Positions 43,630 through 50,487 of a stretch of DNA of 64,000 bases are shown here, piece by piece (position 1 is the first letter of the stretch; each line of letters opens with the position of its first letter). The position numbers and the translations under genes are program-made. The notes below the pieces were generated by a model. It was not told the origin of the DNA. It saw only the letters and a program-made list of their open reading frames with translations, and made no database searches. Source of the DNA: Varibaculum timonense_A (GTDB lineage Bacteria > Actinomycetota > Actinomycetes > Actinomycetales > Actinomycetaceae); NCBI RefSeq assembly GCF_027694345.1, contig NZ_JAQEVU010000005.1:62001-126000 (forward strand), written 5' to 3'.

Positions 43630-44439
43630 ATGTTTCAGAACACCCCTGGTTATAACGCCTCTAGTTATATGTTGATTAGGAAATTAGTATGCAACCCTCG
43701 TCAGGAAATGCTCGCTCAGATAACTCCAGGCGCTATACCTGAATTAAGTGAGTATAGGTTTTGTAGTTTTTGTACCACGCCGATAGAAAATGGATATAGG
43801 TATTGCTGGCAGTGCAGAAAATACAAGGATTTACTGGGGAACAAGTCATTTAATACGTTAGCGTGGGCTGTAAAAGGCTCACAGTACTATCAAGACCTAT
43901 TAACCTATAAAAATCAGCCCAAAGCATCGTACTATACGCAAGCATACAAGAGGCTTCTAACGCTAGCGGCTTTTGCCCAGTCACATCTAGCGTGCCTTTA
44001 CCGTAAATGGGGATACGTGGACAGTGTCGCAGTAGTCCCATCCTCAAGACGAAGAGACAATACCTACTTGCACATCCTAGCTGATAGAGTTTTCGATGCT
44101 CTCCCACATCTCAAAGTTAAATACGAGGGAAAGGCTACCTCTCTTGAAACAAAAATGCGCGGAGAGATACACCCTGAATTAATAAAAATACAGGAAAATG
44201 TTAAAGGGAAACACATCGTAGTTGTTGACGATCCTTGGGTTACTGGCTCTAGCGCCATGTCAACAGCGCAAGCTCTAACCCTGCAGGGCGCCGAACATGT
44301 AACCATAATAGTTTTCGGAAGGACACTGGAACCAAGCTGGAAAACAAACCAACCTTTCAAACAGTTCTTCTGCCCAGAAAATAGGGACTTATTTCACCAG
44401 GACATATGCCCGTTCACCATGGGCTCCTGCCCTCCCTGA
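43630..44439 (+). CDS. ComF-like phosphoribosyltransferase with zinc ribbon, paired with DprA-like gene
   Basis: 269 residues. Zinc-ribbon-like CSFCTTPIENGYRYCWQC, then a phosphoribosyltransferase core with VVVDDPWVTGSSAMS as the PRPP loop (family VVDDxxTTG). Two further cysteines follow near the end (FFCPENRDLFHQDICPF). It is unlike the housekeeping ComF gene at 24495 apart from the fold. Codon use is more AT-rich than the core genes, and the gene is read as an operon with the DprA-like gene. Role unknown. Confidence 0.8.
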   Translation: MFQNTPGYNASSYMLIRKLVCNPRQEMLAQITPGAIPELSEYRFCSFCTTPIENGYRYCWQCRKYKDLLGNKSFNTLAWAVKGSQYYQDLLTYKNQPKASYYTQAYKRLLTLAAFAQSHLACLYRKWGYVDSVAVVPSSRRRDNTYLHILADRVFDALPHLKVKYEGKATSLETKMRGEIHPELIKIQENVKGKHIVVVDDPWVTGSSAMSTAQALTLQGAEHVTIIVFGRTLEPSWKTNQPFKQFFCPENRDLFHQDICPFTMGSCPP

Positions 44440-44479
44440 AACTTTTAATCGATTCTGACGCTTAGATACCCGAACCATC

Positions 44480-44791
44480 CTACCCCGCCCCGCTCGCGGA
44501 CGAAGCAGCCCCGGCTACCCGCGCCTGAGCCTCTGTAATCACTTGCGAGGGGCAAAGCGAGAGCGCGCCCGCTATCCGCGCAAGCTCATCAGCGTTAATC
44601 GCTGGTCCCTCATCGCGAAAGATAATTCCTACTCGATTCAAAGACATCCCCGCAGCTTCAGCGATACCCCGATAAGAAAACCCCGCAACCTTAACCTTTT
44701 CCCGCAGCACTGCAGCAACGCTACGCCCTAAAACCTCAACCGGCTTCTTCCGGGCAGACACGCGGTGGTCACTTTCCTTATCGCCAAACAT
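44480..44791 (-). CDS. XRE-like HTH regulator (phage type)
   Basis: 103 residues. LGRSVAAVLREKVKVAGFSY, RGIAEAAGMSLNRVGIIFRD and INADELARIAGALSLCPSQV give a lambda-repressor-like helix-turn-helix; the tail is Ala/Ser-rich (AGAASSASGAG). The last codons contain one of the CGCTCGCGGA sites, so the C-terminus may be a fusion product. Likely an element-specific repressor. Confidence 0.75.
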   Translation of the reverse strand: MFGDKESDHRVSARKKPVEVLGRSVAAVLREKVKVAGFSYRGIAEAAGMSLNRVGIIFRDEGPAINADELARIAGALSLCPSQVITEAQARVAGAASSASGAG

Positions 44792-44954
44792 AAATCTCTC
44801 AACCCAGTTCCCTCACGCAAAGGGCTCTAATTCTTCCAAATCCTCACTGGCAACCCTGCTCTTACCACGACCAAAATCCAGGCGCGCAACATTCCCAACA
44901 CCCAAAGCAGTCGCTCCCTGCCCGGCTCCCAAACCCTCCGACCCCGGAGCGCTC

Positions 44955-45080
44955 GCGGATGAGGCTGAGGCGGGTATATGGCAGGCGGTGCTGGATCATA
45001 AGGCGTGCTGTGCGGCTTGTGACACGTTGCTGCAAGCTCAGGCTCATTTGACTGAGCTCATGCTTAGCGAGGAAGAGTAG
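44955..45080 (+). pseudogene. C-terminal remnant of an unknown gene
   Basis: An open stretch beginning at a CGCTCGCGGA site reads ADEAEAGIWQAVLDHKACCA and CDTLLQAQAHLTELMLSEEE, ending in TAG at 45080. The clean C-terminal look but missing start suggests a truncated phage gene. The source gene is not recognised. From 44792 to 45157 nothing else is seen except this and a 10-bp inverted repeat. Confidence 0.4.
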
Positions 45081-45098
45081 CGCTATATTCGGCATTTG

Positions 45099-45146
45099 CG
45101 CTACCTCGCGCGGGTCGATGCCGTTTCAAGAGCCGTCGAGGTAGCG
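45099..45146. repeat. Inverted repeat downstream of the toxin-antitoxin genes
   Basis: CGCTACCTCG (45099-45108) and CGAGGTAGCG (45137-45146) are perfect arms. Located just past the 3' end of the minus-strand antitoxin gene, so it could be its terminator, but no T run follows. Confidence 0.5.
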
Positions 45147-45157
45147 TGATGAGTGTG

Positions 45158-45433
45158 TTATGCGATTCTCGACCGGTAATAGGATTGAGCTCCCTGTCTG
45201 CTCATTCCAAGCAGTCCGCCGATTGCTTGCCAGGTCATTCCGGCTTGTCGGGCTTTAGCTACTGCTTGGGTGAGTTCTGTTTCGGCTTGTTCTTTACGGT
45301 CTCTGGCGACCTGGATATCACGGAAGGCATCAGCGTCCCAGATTCCCTTGGCAGATTTCATGGTTTCTTCTGGGTCGGTTTGAGTGAACTTGGCGGCGTA
45401 TTCTTCGTCAGTGAGTTTAGTGTCGGTAATCAT
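45158..45433 (-). CDS. Probable antitoxin with C-terminal HTH
   Basis: 91 residues: an N-terminal acidic part, a coiled-coil-like middle (RDRKEQAETELTQAVAKARQ) and the C-terminal HTH MTWQAIGGLLGMSRQGAQSY. It follows the toxin-like gene by 9 nt on the same strand. HTH-bearing antitoxins normally bind and repress their own promoter, and the promoter upstream of the toxin contains an 8-bp inverted repeat. No family name is assigned. Confidence 0.7.
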   Translation of the reverse strand: MITDTKLTDEEYAAKFTQTDPEETMKSAKGIWDADAFRDIQVARDRKEQAETELTQAVAKARQAGMTWQAIGGLLGMSRQGAQSYYRSRIA

Positions 45434-45442
45434 GGGTGCTCC

Positions 45443-45652
45443 TTACTGAAAGAATTTGGTTCTAGCGGTCATGGCGTGAAAACAGTCTCCGTCTCGGTTG
45501 GTAAGAACCTCGATTATGTGTCCATCGGGGGCAGGACCCAAAAACAGGGTTACTCCCTCGTCAAGGTCGAGGATGCGCCAGGCGTTGCGTATAGCGTGGG
45601 TGATTTCGGCTTGCGTGTATCCATGTTTGAAAGCGCTTGCCTTAAACCTCAT
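45443..45652 (-). CDS. Probable small toxin (BrnT/RelE-like fold suspected)
   Basis: 69 residues: FKASAFKHGYTQAEITHAIR, then WRILDLDEGVTLFLGPAPDG, HIIEVLTNRDGDCFHAMTAR and KFF. This order (Ser-Ala-x-KHG start, helix, strand with GP, LEV-like strand, HAMxAR...F end) is shared with short toxin-like proteins in actinobacterial operons with an HTH partner. The start ATG lies 6 nt after a TAAACT -10 box, so its mRNA may be leaderless. Toxin-first order is less usual. Activity is inferred. Confidence 0.6.
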   Translation of the reverse strand: MRFKASAFKHGYTQAEITHAIRNAWRILDLDEGVTLFLGPAPDGHIIEVLTNRDGDCFHAMTARTKFFQ

Positions 45653-45658
45653 AATGCA

Positions 45659-45688
45659 AGTTTACTTGACACACTCGCACGTGTCAAG
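45659..45688 (-). promoter_or_regulatory. Toxin-antitoxin promoter with operator
   Basis: On the minus strand: TTGACA (45687-45682), 17-bp spacer, TAAACT (45664-45659), 6 nt to ATG 45652. An 8-bp inverted repeat CTTGACAC/GTGTCAAG (45665-45672 and 45681-45688) covers the -35 and reaches the -10, ideal for autorepression. Confidence 0.75.
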
Positions 45689-45738
45689 AAATCTTGCTCG
45701 CTTGTGGTGGTTTTGATTTTCCCGCGCGCCAAATTTGC

Positions 45739-45775
45739 GGGTTAATAGGGCTAATGCCCATTCAGGTATTAACCC
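45739..45775. repeat. Nested hairpin element containing the 19-bp repeat, copy 2
   Basis: Outer arms GGGTTAATA/TATTAACCC and inner GGGC-TAAT-GCCC. Bases 45744-45762 are the same as 4364-4382. It sits exactly where the portal-gene fragment begins, so it may mark a recombination breakpoint. Confidence 0.65.
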
Positions 45776-46467
45776 TAATAAACCGGGTGCGTCCTTCTGA
45801 TGAGGTTGGGCGTAGCGAAATGGATGATGTTATCCCCTTTGCTGACGCGGCTTCTCGCTCTTTCACTAACCTGCAGGTTGCGCAAGAACTATTGTCGATG
45901 CCGCAACGCTACATTTTGGGTGGTAACTCGCAGAAGGTTACCCGCCCTGATGGTAGCCAGGTTTCAGAACTTGAACAGTATTTAGGTCGCTATATTCACG
46001 GGCCCGCAGACGGAAAAGTGGGGCAGCTCCCGGGCGCGGATTTAAACCCGATTATTTCGGCTATCAAGATGTATGCGCAAAATGTGTCAGCGGTGGCTGG
46101 AATCCCGCCCTCAATGTTGGGGATTACCACAGATAATCCCTCTTCTGCTGAGGCTATGCGCGCCGCTAAGGAACGTCTGGTGGCTAAAGCTGAGCGTAAA
46201 CAGGCGCTGTTTGGTGACGTGTGGGAGCAGTGGGCACGCATTGTTTTAGGGCTTGGCGGGAGTCCAGTTAGCGGACTTGAGACCTTGGAAACCATTTGGC
46301 GTGATTCAGCTACTCCCTCCCAGGCAGCGAAGAATCAAACGGTGCTGCAAGCCTACGCCCAGGGATTGGTGTCAGCACCTACCGCGCGGGAACTATTACC
46401 ACTCTCTCCCGAGCAGCGAGCCAGAGAACAAGTAGGACAGCTAGAGCCAGACGATTTATATCTATAA
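45766..46467 (+). pseudogene. Phage portal protein, C-terminal fragment
   Basis: The open frame reads NRVRPSDEVGRSEMDDVIPF, SFTNLQVAQELLSMPQRYIL, and SAVAGIPPSMLGITTDNPSSAEAMRAAKERL (spread over about 150 residues), the C-terminal half of SPP1-type portal proteins that form the DNA gate of the phage head. About the first 250 residues expected for the family are missing; the sequence before 45766 is unrelated. A tail of PTARELLPLSPEQRAREQ is intact. MuF follows after 9 nt, the normal head-gene order. Confidence 0.85.
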
Positions 46468-46476
46468 GGCGGTGCC

Positions 46477-48075
46477 GTGAATCCTTATGAAGCACTGCTG
46501 AACGCGATTTTAGCCTTAGCGAAAAAAGCTATTAGCTGGGAAACCAGTAAAGCCATACAGCAAGCAGATGGTGACGTTGAGATTACCCAACGGATTTTAG
46601 CTGACCGGCTTCCGCCTATCGTGCGGGCTTTCCGCCGTCTTGCCTACCAGGTAGCCATCTCCTATGTGCGCTCCGAGGGCATACAGCACGGGGTGAATCT
46701 CGACTACACTCCCGGTCTTGCCCTATATCCTGAGAAAGCAGTTCTCGACCCTATTAGACGAGCATTGCGGATAACCGAAAGCACCAATCCGGAAACTGGC
46801 GAACCCCGCAAACAAATCAGCGCCAACCGCTATGACATTAGCCGTATCTTAGGGAATATTCTTTCGCGGCATGTCCATAACGCAGCCCGCCAAACCGTGC
46901 GCAGATGCGCAACCGATAGCGAAGAGCAAGCAGAACTATCCCGGAAACTAGACCAAGAAACCGGTTCTACTACGACTGCCCGGCTCGCGGGTGGGGATTC
47001 CCCGCTTGATAGGGCTGCTGCTCGTATGCAGGAAAGTATTCTTGCTGAGCGCAGGGAAGCAGCTGACCAAACTGGTTTACCGGTTGATGATCCCCGGCTG
47101 CTTAAGGAGTTCGAGCGGCTTAAGGAACGGGTCGCTGATATTGATGATTTGGTGGATGATGAGCGGATAAAACAGGAACGACGCTTTGATTACGATAAGG
47201 AAACCAAAAAGCGCCTTCAATCTGGTAGACCGCGTGCTTGGGCGCGGGTGCTTAGTGGGGCTAGGTCTTGCTGGTTTTGCGTCATGTGTGCTTCGCGCGG
47301 TCCTGTTTACCGCTCAGCCGAGAACGCGGGAGATAACAAGGGTCCTTGGAATAGCTACCATGATCACTGTGATTGCAGGGTAGTTCCTGTGTTTGATCAT
47401 CGTAACTGGGAGGGCGTTGAGCAGTACCGCCAGTTAGAGAAAATGTGGAGAGATGTCACCTGGAAGAAACGTGATGGAAAGCTGCGCCCCCAGGATGGCG
47501 AGATACAGCGCCAGTTGATACAAAAGTTCCTAAAGAGCGATAATGGAAAACAGCAGTTAAACGAGATTTTTAACTCTGGGCACGATAGAGAATACGTAGC
47601 TAGCTGGGAAGGTAAGCAGCGTTTACACGGTATTTTGCATGATAGGGGCTCAGAAGATTTTGGCGCGTTTGTAGGTTCTCGCTCTGAACTACAGATTCCT
47701 AGCCGTAGAAGATTGAATCATGTGCAACGGTTACATTCTTATTCTTCCCGTATCAATACTAAAGGTAGGGAAGGAATTAGGGATACCATCTTTCCTCCTA
47801 ATTTCTTCGGTTCTGAGCCACCGACTATAGAGGCAATAGAAAGAACCGCGTGGCAGGTTCTAGCGCATGGGAAACCCTATAGTTCGGACGTTCATTCGAG
47901 TGCAAGAATACGATTACAAAAGAGCGGGATTGAGATAGAAACGCTATGGACTCGAATGGAAAATGGGGAATGGAAATACCGTTCTATGTATCCAGTTGAT
48001 GGAAAAGGGTATTATGAATGGATAGATAACAGTTGGAAGCTGCAAGGAGGTGACTGGGATGGAGAATCGGCGTGA
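46477..48075 (+). CDS. Phage MuF (SPP1 gp7-like) minor head protein with C-terminal toxin-like domain
   Basis: 532 residues from GTG 46477. Residues 1-310 are a phage head-morphogenesis protein with the cysteine/histidine cluster SCWFCVMCASRGPVYRS (265-280) and YHDHCDCRVVPVF (294-306). A linker (about 310-400) leads to a C-terminal domain (about 400-532): H415 and H420 in NHVQRLHSYSS, GIRDTIFPPNF, a helical IEAIERTAWQVL, KSGIEIETLW and MYPVDG. This resembles the EndoU-type RNase fold, a guess from strand and residue order. The layout matches phage MuF polymorphic toxins, with immunity genes directly downstream. Confidence 0.75.
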   Translation: MNPYEALLNAILALAKKAISWETSKAIQQADGDVEITQRILADRLPPIVRAFRRLAYQVAISYVRSEGIQHGVNLDYTPGLALYPEKAVLDPIRRALRITESTNPETGEPRKQISANRYDISRILGNILSRHVHNAARQTVRRCATDSEEQAELSRKLDQETGSTTTARLAGGDSPLDRAAARMQESILAERREAADQTGLPVDDPRLLKEFERLKERVADIDDLVDDERIKQERRFDYDKETKKRLQSGRPRAWARVLSGARSCWFCVMCASRGPVYRSAENAGDNKGPWNSYHDHCDCRVVPVFDHRNWEGVEQYRQLEKMWRDVTWKKRDGKLRPQDGEIQRQLIQKFLKSDNGKQQLNEIFNSGHDREYVASWEGKQRLHGILHDRGSEDFGAFVGSRSELQIPSRRRLNHVQRLHSYSSRINTKGREGIRDTIFPPNFFGSEPPTIEAIERTAWQVLAHGKPYSSDVHSSARIRLQKSGIEIETLWTRMENGEWKYRSMYPVDGKGYYEWIDNSWKLQGGDWDGESA

Positions 48076-48334
48076 AGTCATGTCTGATGGTTCGGTTTAT
48101 GTAGAACCAACTCCCGAAGAGGAAAAAGACATGGAAGACATTGCTGTCCGCTGGAAAGAGTTAGCCCCCGATTTTGCAAAGGATGTCGATAGCATCCGGA
48201 TGGAAGTGCACGGAGAACCAACCACTGTCCTAGAAGCGCTCTTAGGTTATTGTTATTGGCATAATATCGAGGTTCCGCAAGAAATACGAGATAGATGCCA
48301 GCACTACATAGACCTGGAAATCTTAGAAGTCTAA
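48059..48334 (+). CDS. Candidate immunity protein 1
   Basis: 91 acidic residues from ATG 48059 (AAGGAGG 9 nt upstream); the gene overlaps the toxin-domain gene by 17 nt, so it is translated with it. Begins MENRREVMSDGSVYVEPTPE and ends YIDLEILEV. The first about 30 residues are the same as in the gene at 48753, whereas the middle differs. Position, size and charge suit neutralisation of the MuF C-terminal domain. No known immunity family is recognised. Confidence 0.6.
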   Translation: MENRREVMSDGSVYVEPTPEEEKDMEDIAVRWKELAPDFAKDVDSIRMEVHGEPTTVLEALLGYCYWHNIEVPQEIRDRCQHYIDLEILEV

Positions 48335-48393
48335 AAATATAGCCCAAAAGCTAACTCGTATGCCTGGTGGTGAACGCAAGGGGCGGCGCTAGG

Positions 48394-48690
48394 ATGACCG
48401 TTATGGATTACCATGATGAAGATTTTCTACCCAGTGAGGAAGAACTAGATGAAATCTGGGACTTCCTTATTCACCAGTCCGAGTTAGATACACCTTTCGG
48501 CAGGATTGTTAAAGCGAAACTGGAGAGTTTACCTCCGGAACCTACAACTGTCTTTTATACCAGCCTTGTAAGGGCAAGTAATAATAAAATTCCGGTTTCA
48601 AGAAGCATTATCGAGTATTACCGGGGCTTTATGGATAAAGACCAAATAGACCCTATGAATCTGAGCAAGCTGATTGTCGCTGACGAATAG
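48394..48690 (+). CDS. Candidate immunity protein 2 (related paralogue)
   Basis: 98 acidic residues: MTVMDYHDEDFLPSEEELDE, then an LESLPPEPTTVFYTSLV segment and SRSIIEYYRGFMDKDQ. The order of elements (acidic start, P-x-TT-V, C-terminal I..YY..) echoes immunity proteins 1 and 3, suggesting a distant common origin. ATG 48394 is chosen over an in-frame GTG 27 nt earlier. The function is inferred from position. Confidence 0.5.
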   Translation: MTVMDYHDEDFLPSEEELDEIWDFLIHQSELDTPFGRIVKAKLESLPPEPTTVFYTSLVRASNNKIPVSRSIIEYYRGFMDKDQIDPMNLSKLIVADE

Positions 48691-48702
48691 GCGGGATGAA
48701 AG

Positions 48703-48752
48703 ATGACTCGTAAGGATGAAGATTTTTTACCTCATGGAGGAGGGCGTACGAG
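48703..48752 (+). pseudogene. 5' fragment of an immunity-2-like gene
   Basis: ATGACTCGTAAGGATGAAGA and the following codons (DEDFLPHGGG) copy the start of the gene at 48394 (MTVMDYHDEDFLP) before running into the start of immunity gene 3. It shows that a two-gene unit was duplicated and the second copy of gene 2 was almost wholly deleted. Confidence 0.6.
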
Positions 48753-49025
48753 ATGGAGAATCGGCGTGAAGTCATGTCTGATGGTTCGGTTTATGTAGAA
48801 CCAACTCCCGAAGAGGAAAAAGATATGGAAGACATTATCCAAAGCTGGCGAGATCTCGACCCTGTAGCTTATGAAGAAATCCAGAACATAAGAATAGATC
48901 TGCAAGGAGACCCCATAGGAGTCCTTGAAGGAGCGATTGCAACTATGGGAAGATTTGGGTCTATCCCGGAAGAAATCTCGCGACGATATCAAAAATATAT
49001 CGACTTGGAAATCTTACAACCCTAA
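48753..49025 (+). CDS. Candidate immunity protein 3 (second copy of protein 1)
   Basis: 90 acidic residues; GGAGGAGGG precedes ATG 48753. N-terminal sequence MENRREVMSDGSVYVEPTPE is unchanged from protein 1 (DNA over about 85 bp nearly identical) and the end YIDLEILQP also matches. Residues 31-80 (SWRDLDPVAYEEIQNIRIDL and on) are diverged. A terminator follows within 50 bp. Confidence 0.6.
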   Translation: MENRREVMSDGSVYVEPTPEEEKDMEDIIQSWRDLDPVAYEEIQNIRIDLQGDPIGVLEGAIATMGRFGSIPEEISRRYQKYIDLEILQP

Positions 49026-49042
49026 AAATATAGCCAACAGCT

Positions 49043-49074
49043 AACCCGCATGACCAAAGGTTATGCGGGTTTTC
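49043..49074 (+). terminator. Terminator after the immunity genes
   Basis: AACCCGCAT (49043-49051) pairs with ATGCGGGTT (49063-49071), followed by a T run. A weaker, partly degraded version (CTAACTCGTATGCC) follows immunity gene 1. Confidence 0.75.
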
Positions 49075-49099
49075 TTATACCCAAAAGTAAGGAGAAAAC

Positions 49100-49492
49100 A
49101 TGTTTAAGAACCGCTGTAAACCAAAACCCCGCAAACCCAATAAACCGGGTAAACCCAAGCGCCGCGCGCAGGGTGAAGATGAAAATGCAGATCCTGAAAC
49201 CGAAGTACAGGACCTGCAACCGAGCGAGGAAGAAAAAGACACCGCGCCCTCGGAAAACAGCGAAGAACACCAAGCTGAACCGGGCGAGCAGGAAACCTCT
49301 AAAACTGACGAGGACAGTAAAGAGGAAACCCCCTCCGAAGACGCTAACCCGTCCTCAGAGGGTGAAGCTGATTCTGACGAAGAAACCCCTGCCGAAAGCG
49401 AGCAGGAAACTGAACCAGAACAGGACGTGACCGCTGAAATCGCCAAGTTACAAACCGAACTAGAAAACGCTCAGAAAGCGCTCGCGGATTAA
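49100..49492 (+). pseudogene. Phage scaffolding-type protein, truncated at the C-terminus
   Basis: 130 residues with a Lys/Arg/Pro-rich start (MFKNRCKPKPRKPNKPGKPK), a long Glu/Asp/Ser-rich stretch and the first turns of a coiled coil (VTAEIAKLQTELENAQKALA). That is the first half of a phage capsid scaffold protein; it ends at a stop inside CGCTCGCGGATTAA, one of the breakpoint 10-mers. The rest of the scaffold and the major capsid gene are missing. The normal gene order portal-MuF-scaffold is preserved. Confidence 0.7.
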
Positions 49493-49500
49493 GAAGCGAG

Positions 49501-49758
49501 GACGAATTCTGTGAAAGAGTCGGGCGTGCCCTCAAAGGAAAAATTACCCAACAATGCTGGAAAGTCCCAGAAATAGCTCGCCTAACAGGACACACCGAAG
49601 CAGCCATCTATAACTGGCTAAACGGCAAAAGCAGACTCCCCATGAGCGTACTCATCAAGATCTGCGAAATAATCGAAATCGAACCCCAACAAGTAATACA
49701 CGAAGCCTACAACCTACTAATCAAAGAATGCGGAAACTGCCAAAAAATCCCAAAGTAA
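49501..49758 (+). pseudogene. HTH (XRE-like) protein fragment, copy 1
   Basis: The open frame reads DEFCERVGRALKGKITQQCW, KVPEIARLTGHTEAAIYNWL, NGKSRLPMSVLIKICEIIEI and on to CQKIPK, a clear phage-type helix-turn-helix protein. No start codon with ribosome site is seen; the 5' end was probably lost at the 49479 breakpoint. About 95 bp of it recur at 52122. Confidence 0.7.
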
Positions 49759-49801
49759 CACCCAAAACCAGGACACACACCGCGATAATACCCGTCAATA
49801 C

Positions 49802-49842
49802 ATAAAAAAGCTAGCCAGGATGCAAAAGCGTCCTGGCTAGCT
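49802..49842 (-). terminator. Terminator of the lipoprotein gene
   Basis: 12-bp stem AGCTAGCCAGGA/TCCTGGCTAGCT with 10-nt loop, with an A run on the plus strand (T run on the minus strand). Placed 24 nt past the minus-strand lipoprotein stop. Confidence 0.8.
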
Positions 49843-49865
49843 AAGGGCTAACGGCTAACGGCTGT

Positions 49866-50435
49866 TTACCAAACATTCCCCTCAGAATCTCCACCTATTG
49901 TAATGGAGCCGTCCTTATCCATATTGTTTTTATCAATCCATACTTCCCCGGGTTGGAGCTTGTATCCGTTGTTGGTCTTGCCGGTACTGGTCTTGCCGGG
50001 TTTGGGTTTTGGTTTAGAGCTGGTCGAGCTGGTCTTACCACTCTTACTGGTTTTCCCGGTTTTGCTGGTTTGTTGTTTAACCGGCTTGTGATTGGTGGCG
50101 CTCTTAACGCTTCCCTTACCAGTACTCGTGGTATTGCCTTTCACGCTTTGCGAGCTGGAACTATTAGAGGACTTACCACCATCAGCAGCCTTTCCAGCCT
50201 TGCTAGTATCACCAGCATTACTGGTATCGCTAGCATTACTGGTGTTGCTGGTATTGCCAGCGTCCCCAGTCTTGCTGGTATCCTTTGGGTCGCTATTAGC
50301 GGTCTGGCTACTAGATACGGCAGGTTTTACCGGCTCAGACTTCTTAACATCCTGACCATTACAGCCAGCAAGCCCTAACATTACCGGGATAGTGATAACA
50401 CCGGTAAGAACCCGGTAACTCAACTTAGACAACAT
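49866..50435 (-). CDS. Low-complexity lipoprotein
   Basis: 189 residues. Signal peptide with lipobox LAGC (C25), then a Thr/Ser/Asn/Gly/Lys-rich region built of imperfect repeats (TSNTSNASDTSNAGDTSKAG; TSKTGKTSKSGKTSS) that would be extended and possibly O-glycosylated, and a short C-terminal part (YKLQPGEVWIDKNNMDKDG). GAGGAG precedes the start. It lies with the HEPN gene between the two HTH-fragment repeats. Could be a surface exclusion or phage-receptor-masking protein; this is only a suggestion. Confidence 0.75.
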   Translation of the reverse strand: MLSKLSYRVLTGVITIPVMLGLAGCNGQDVKKSEPVKPAVSSSQTANSDPKDTSKTGDAGNTSNTSNASDTSNAGDTSKAGKAADGGKSSNSSSSQSVKGNTTSTGKGSVKSATNHKPVKQQTSKTGKTSKSGKTSSTSSKPKPKPGKTSTGKTNNGYKLQPGEVWIDKNNMDKDGSITIGGDSEGNVW

Positions 50436-50487
50436 GATTATTTCTCCTCAACTATTAACTATGAAACAACAATCCGCTTCCTCATTG

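Noticed and set aside
45694..45765. First 24 codons of the portal-fragment frame as genuine portal sequence
   Set aside because: They overlap the toxin-antitoxin operator and a hairpin; similarity to portal proteins begins only around INRVRPSDEVG.
48059..49025. CRISPR-like or tandem repeat array
   Set aside because: Only two long copies with coding sequence between; no regular spacers. No CRISPR array was seen anywhere in the window.
49501..49758. Intact HTH regulator
   Set aside because: No start codon with a ribosome site; the frame stays open into the truncated scaffold gene, so it is treated as 5'-truncated.
49953..50378. Long plus-strand ORFs opposite the lipoprotein gene
   Set aside because: They are mirror frames of the Thr/Ser-rich repeats; no ribosome site, hydrophobic repeats only, and the minus-strand frame has a lipobox and terminator.
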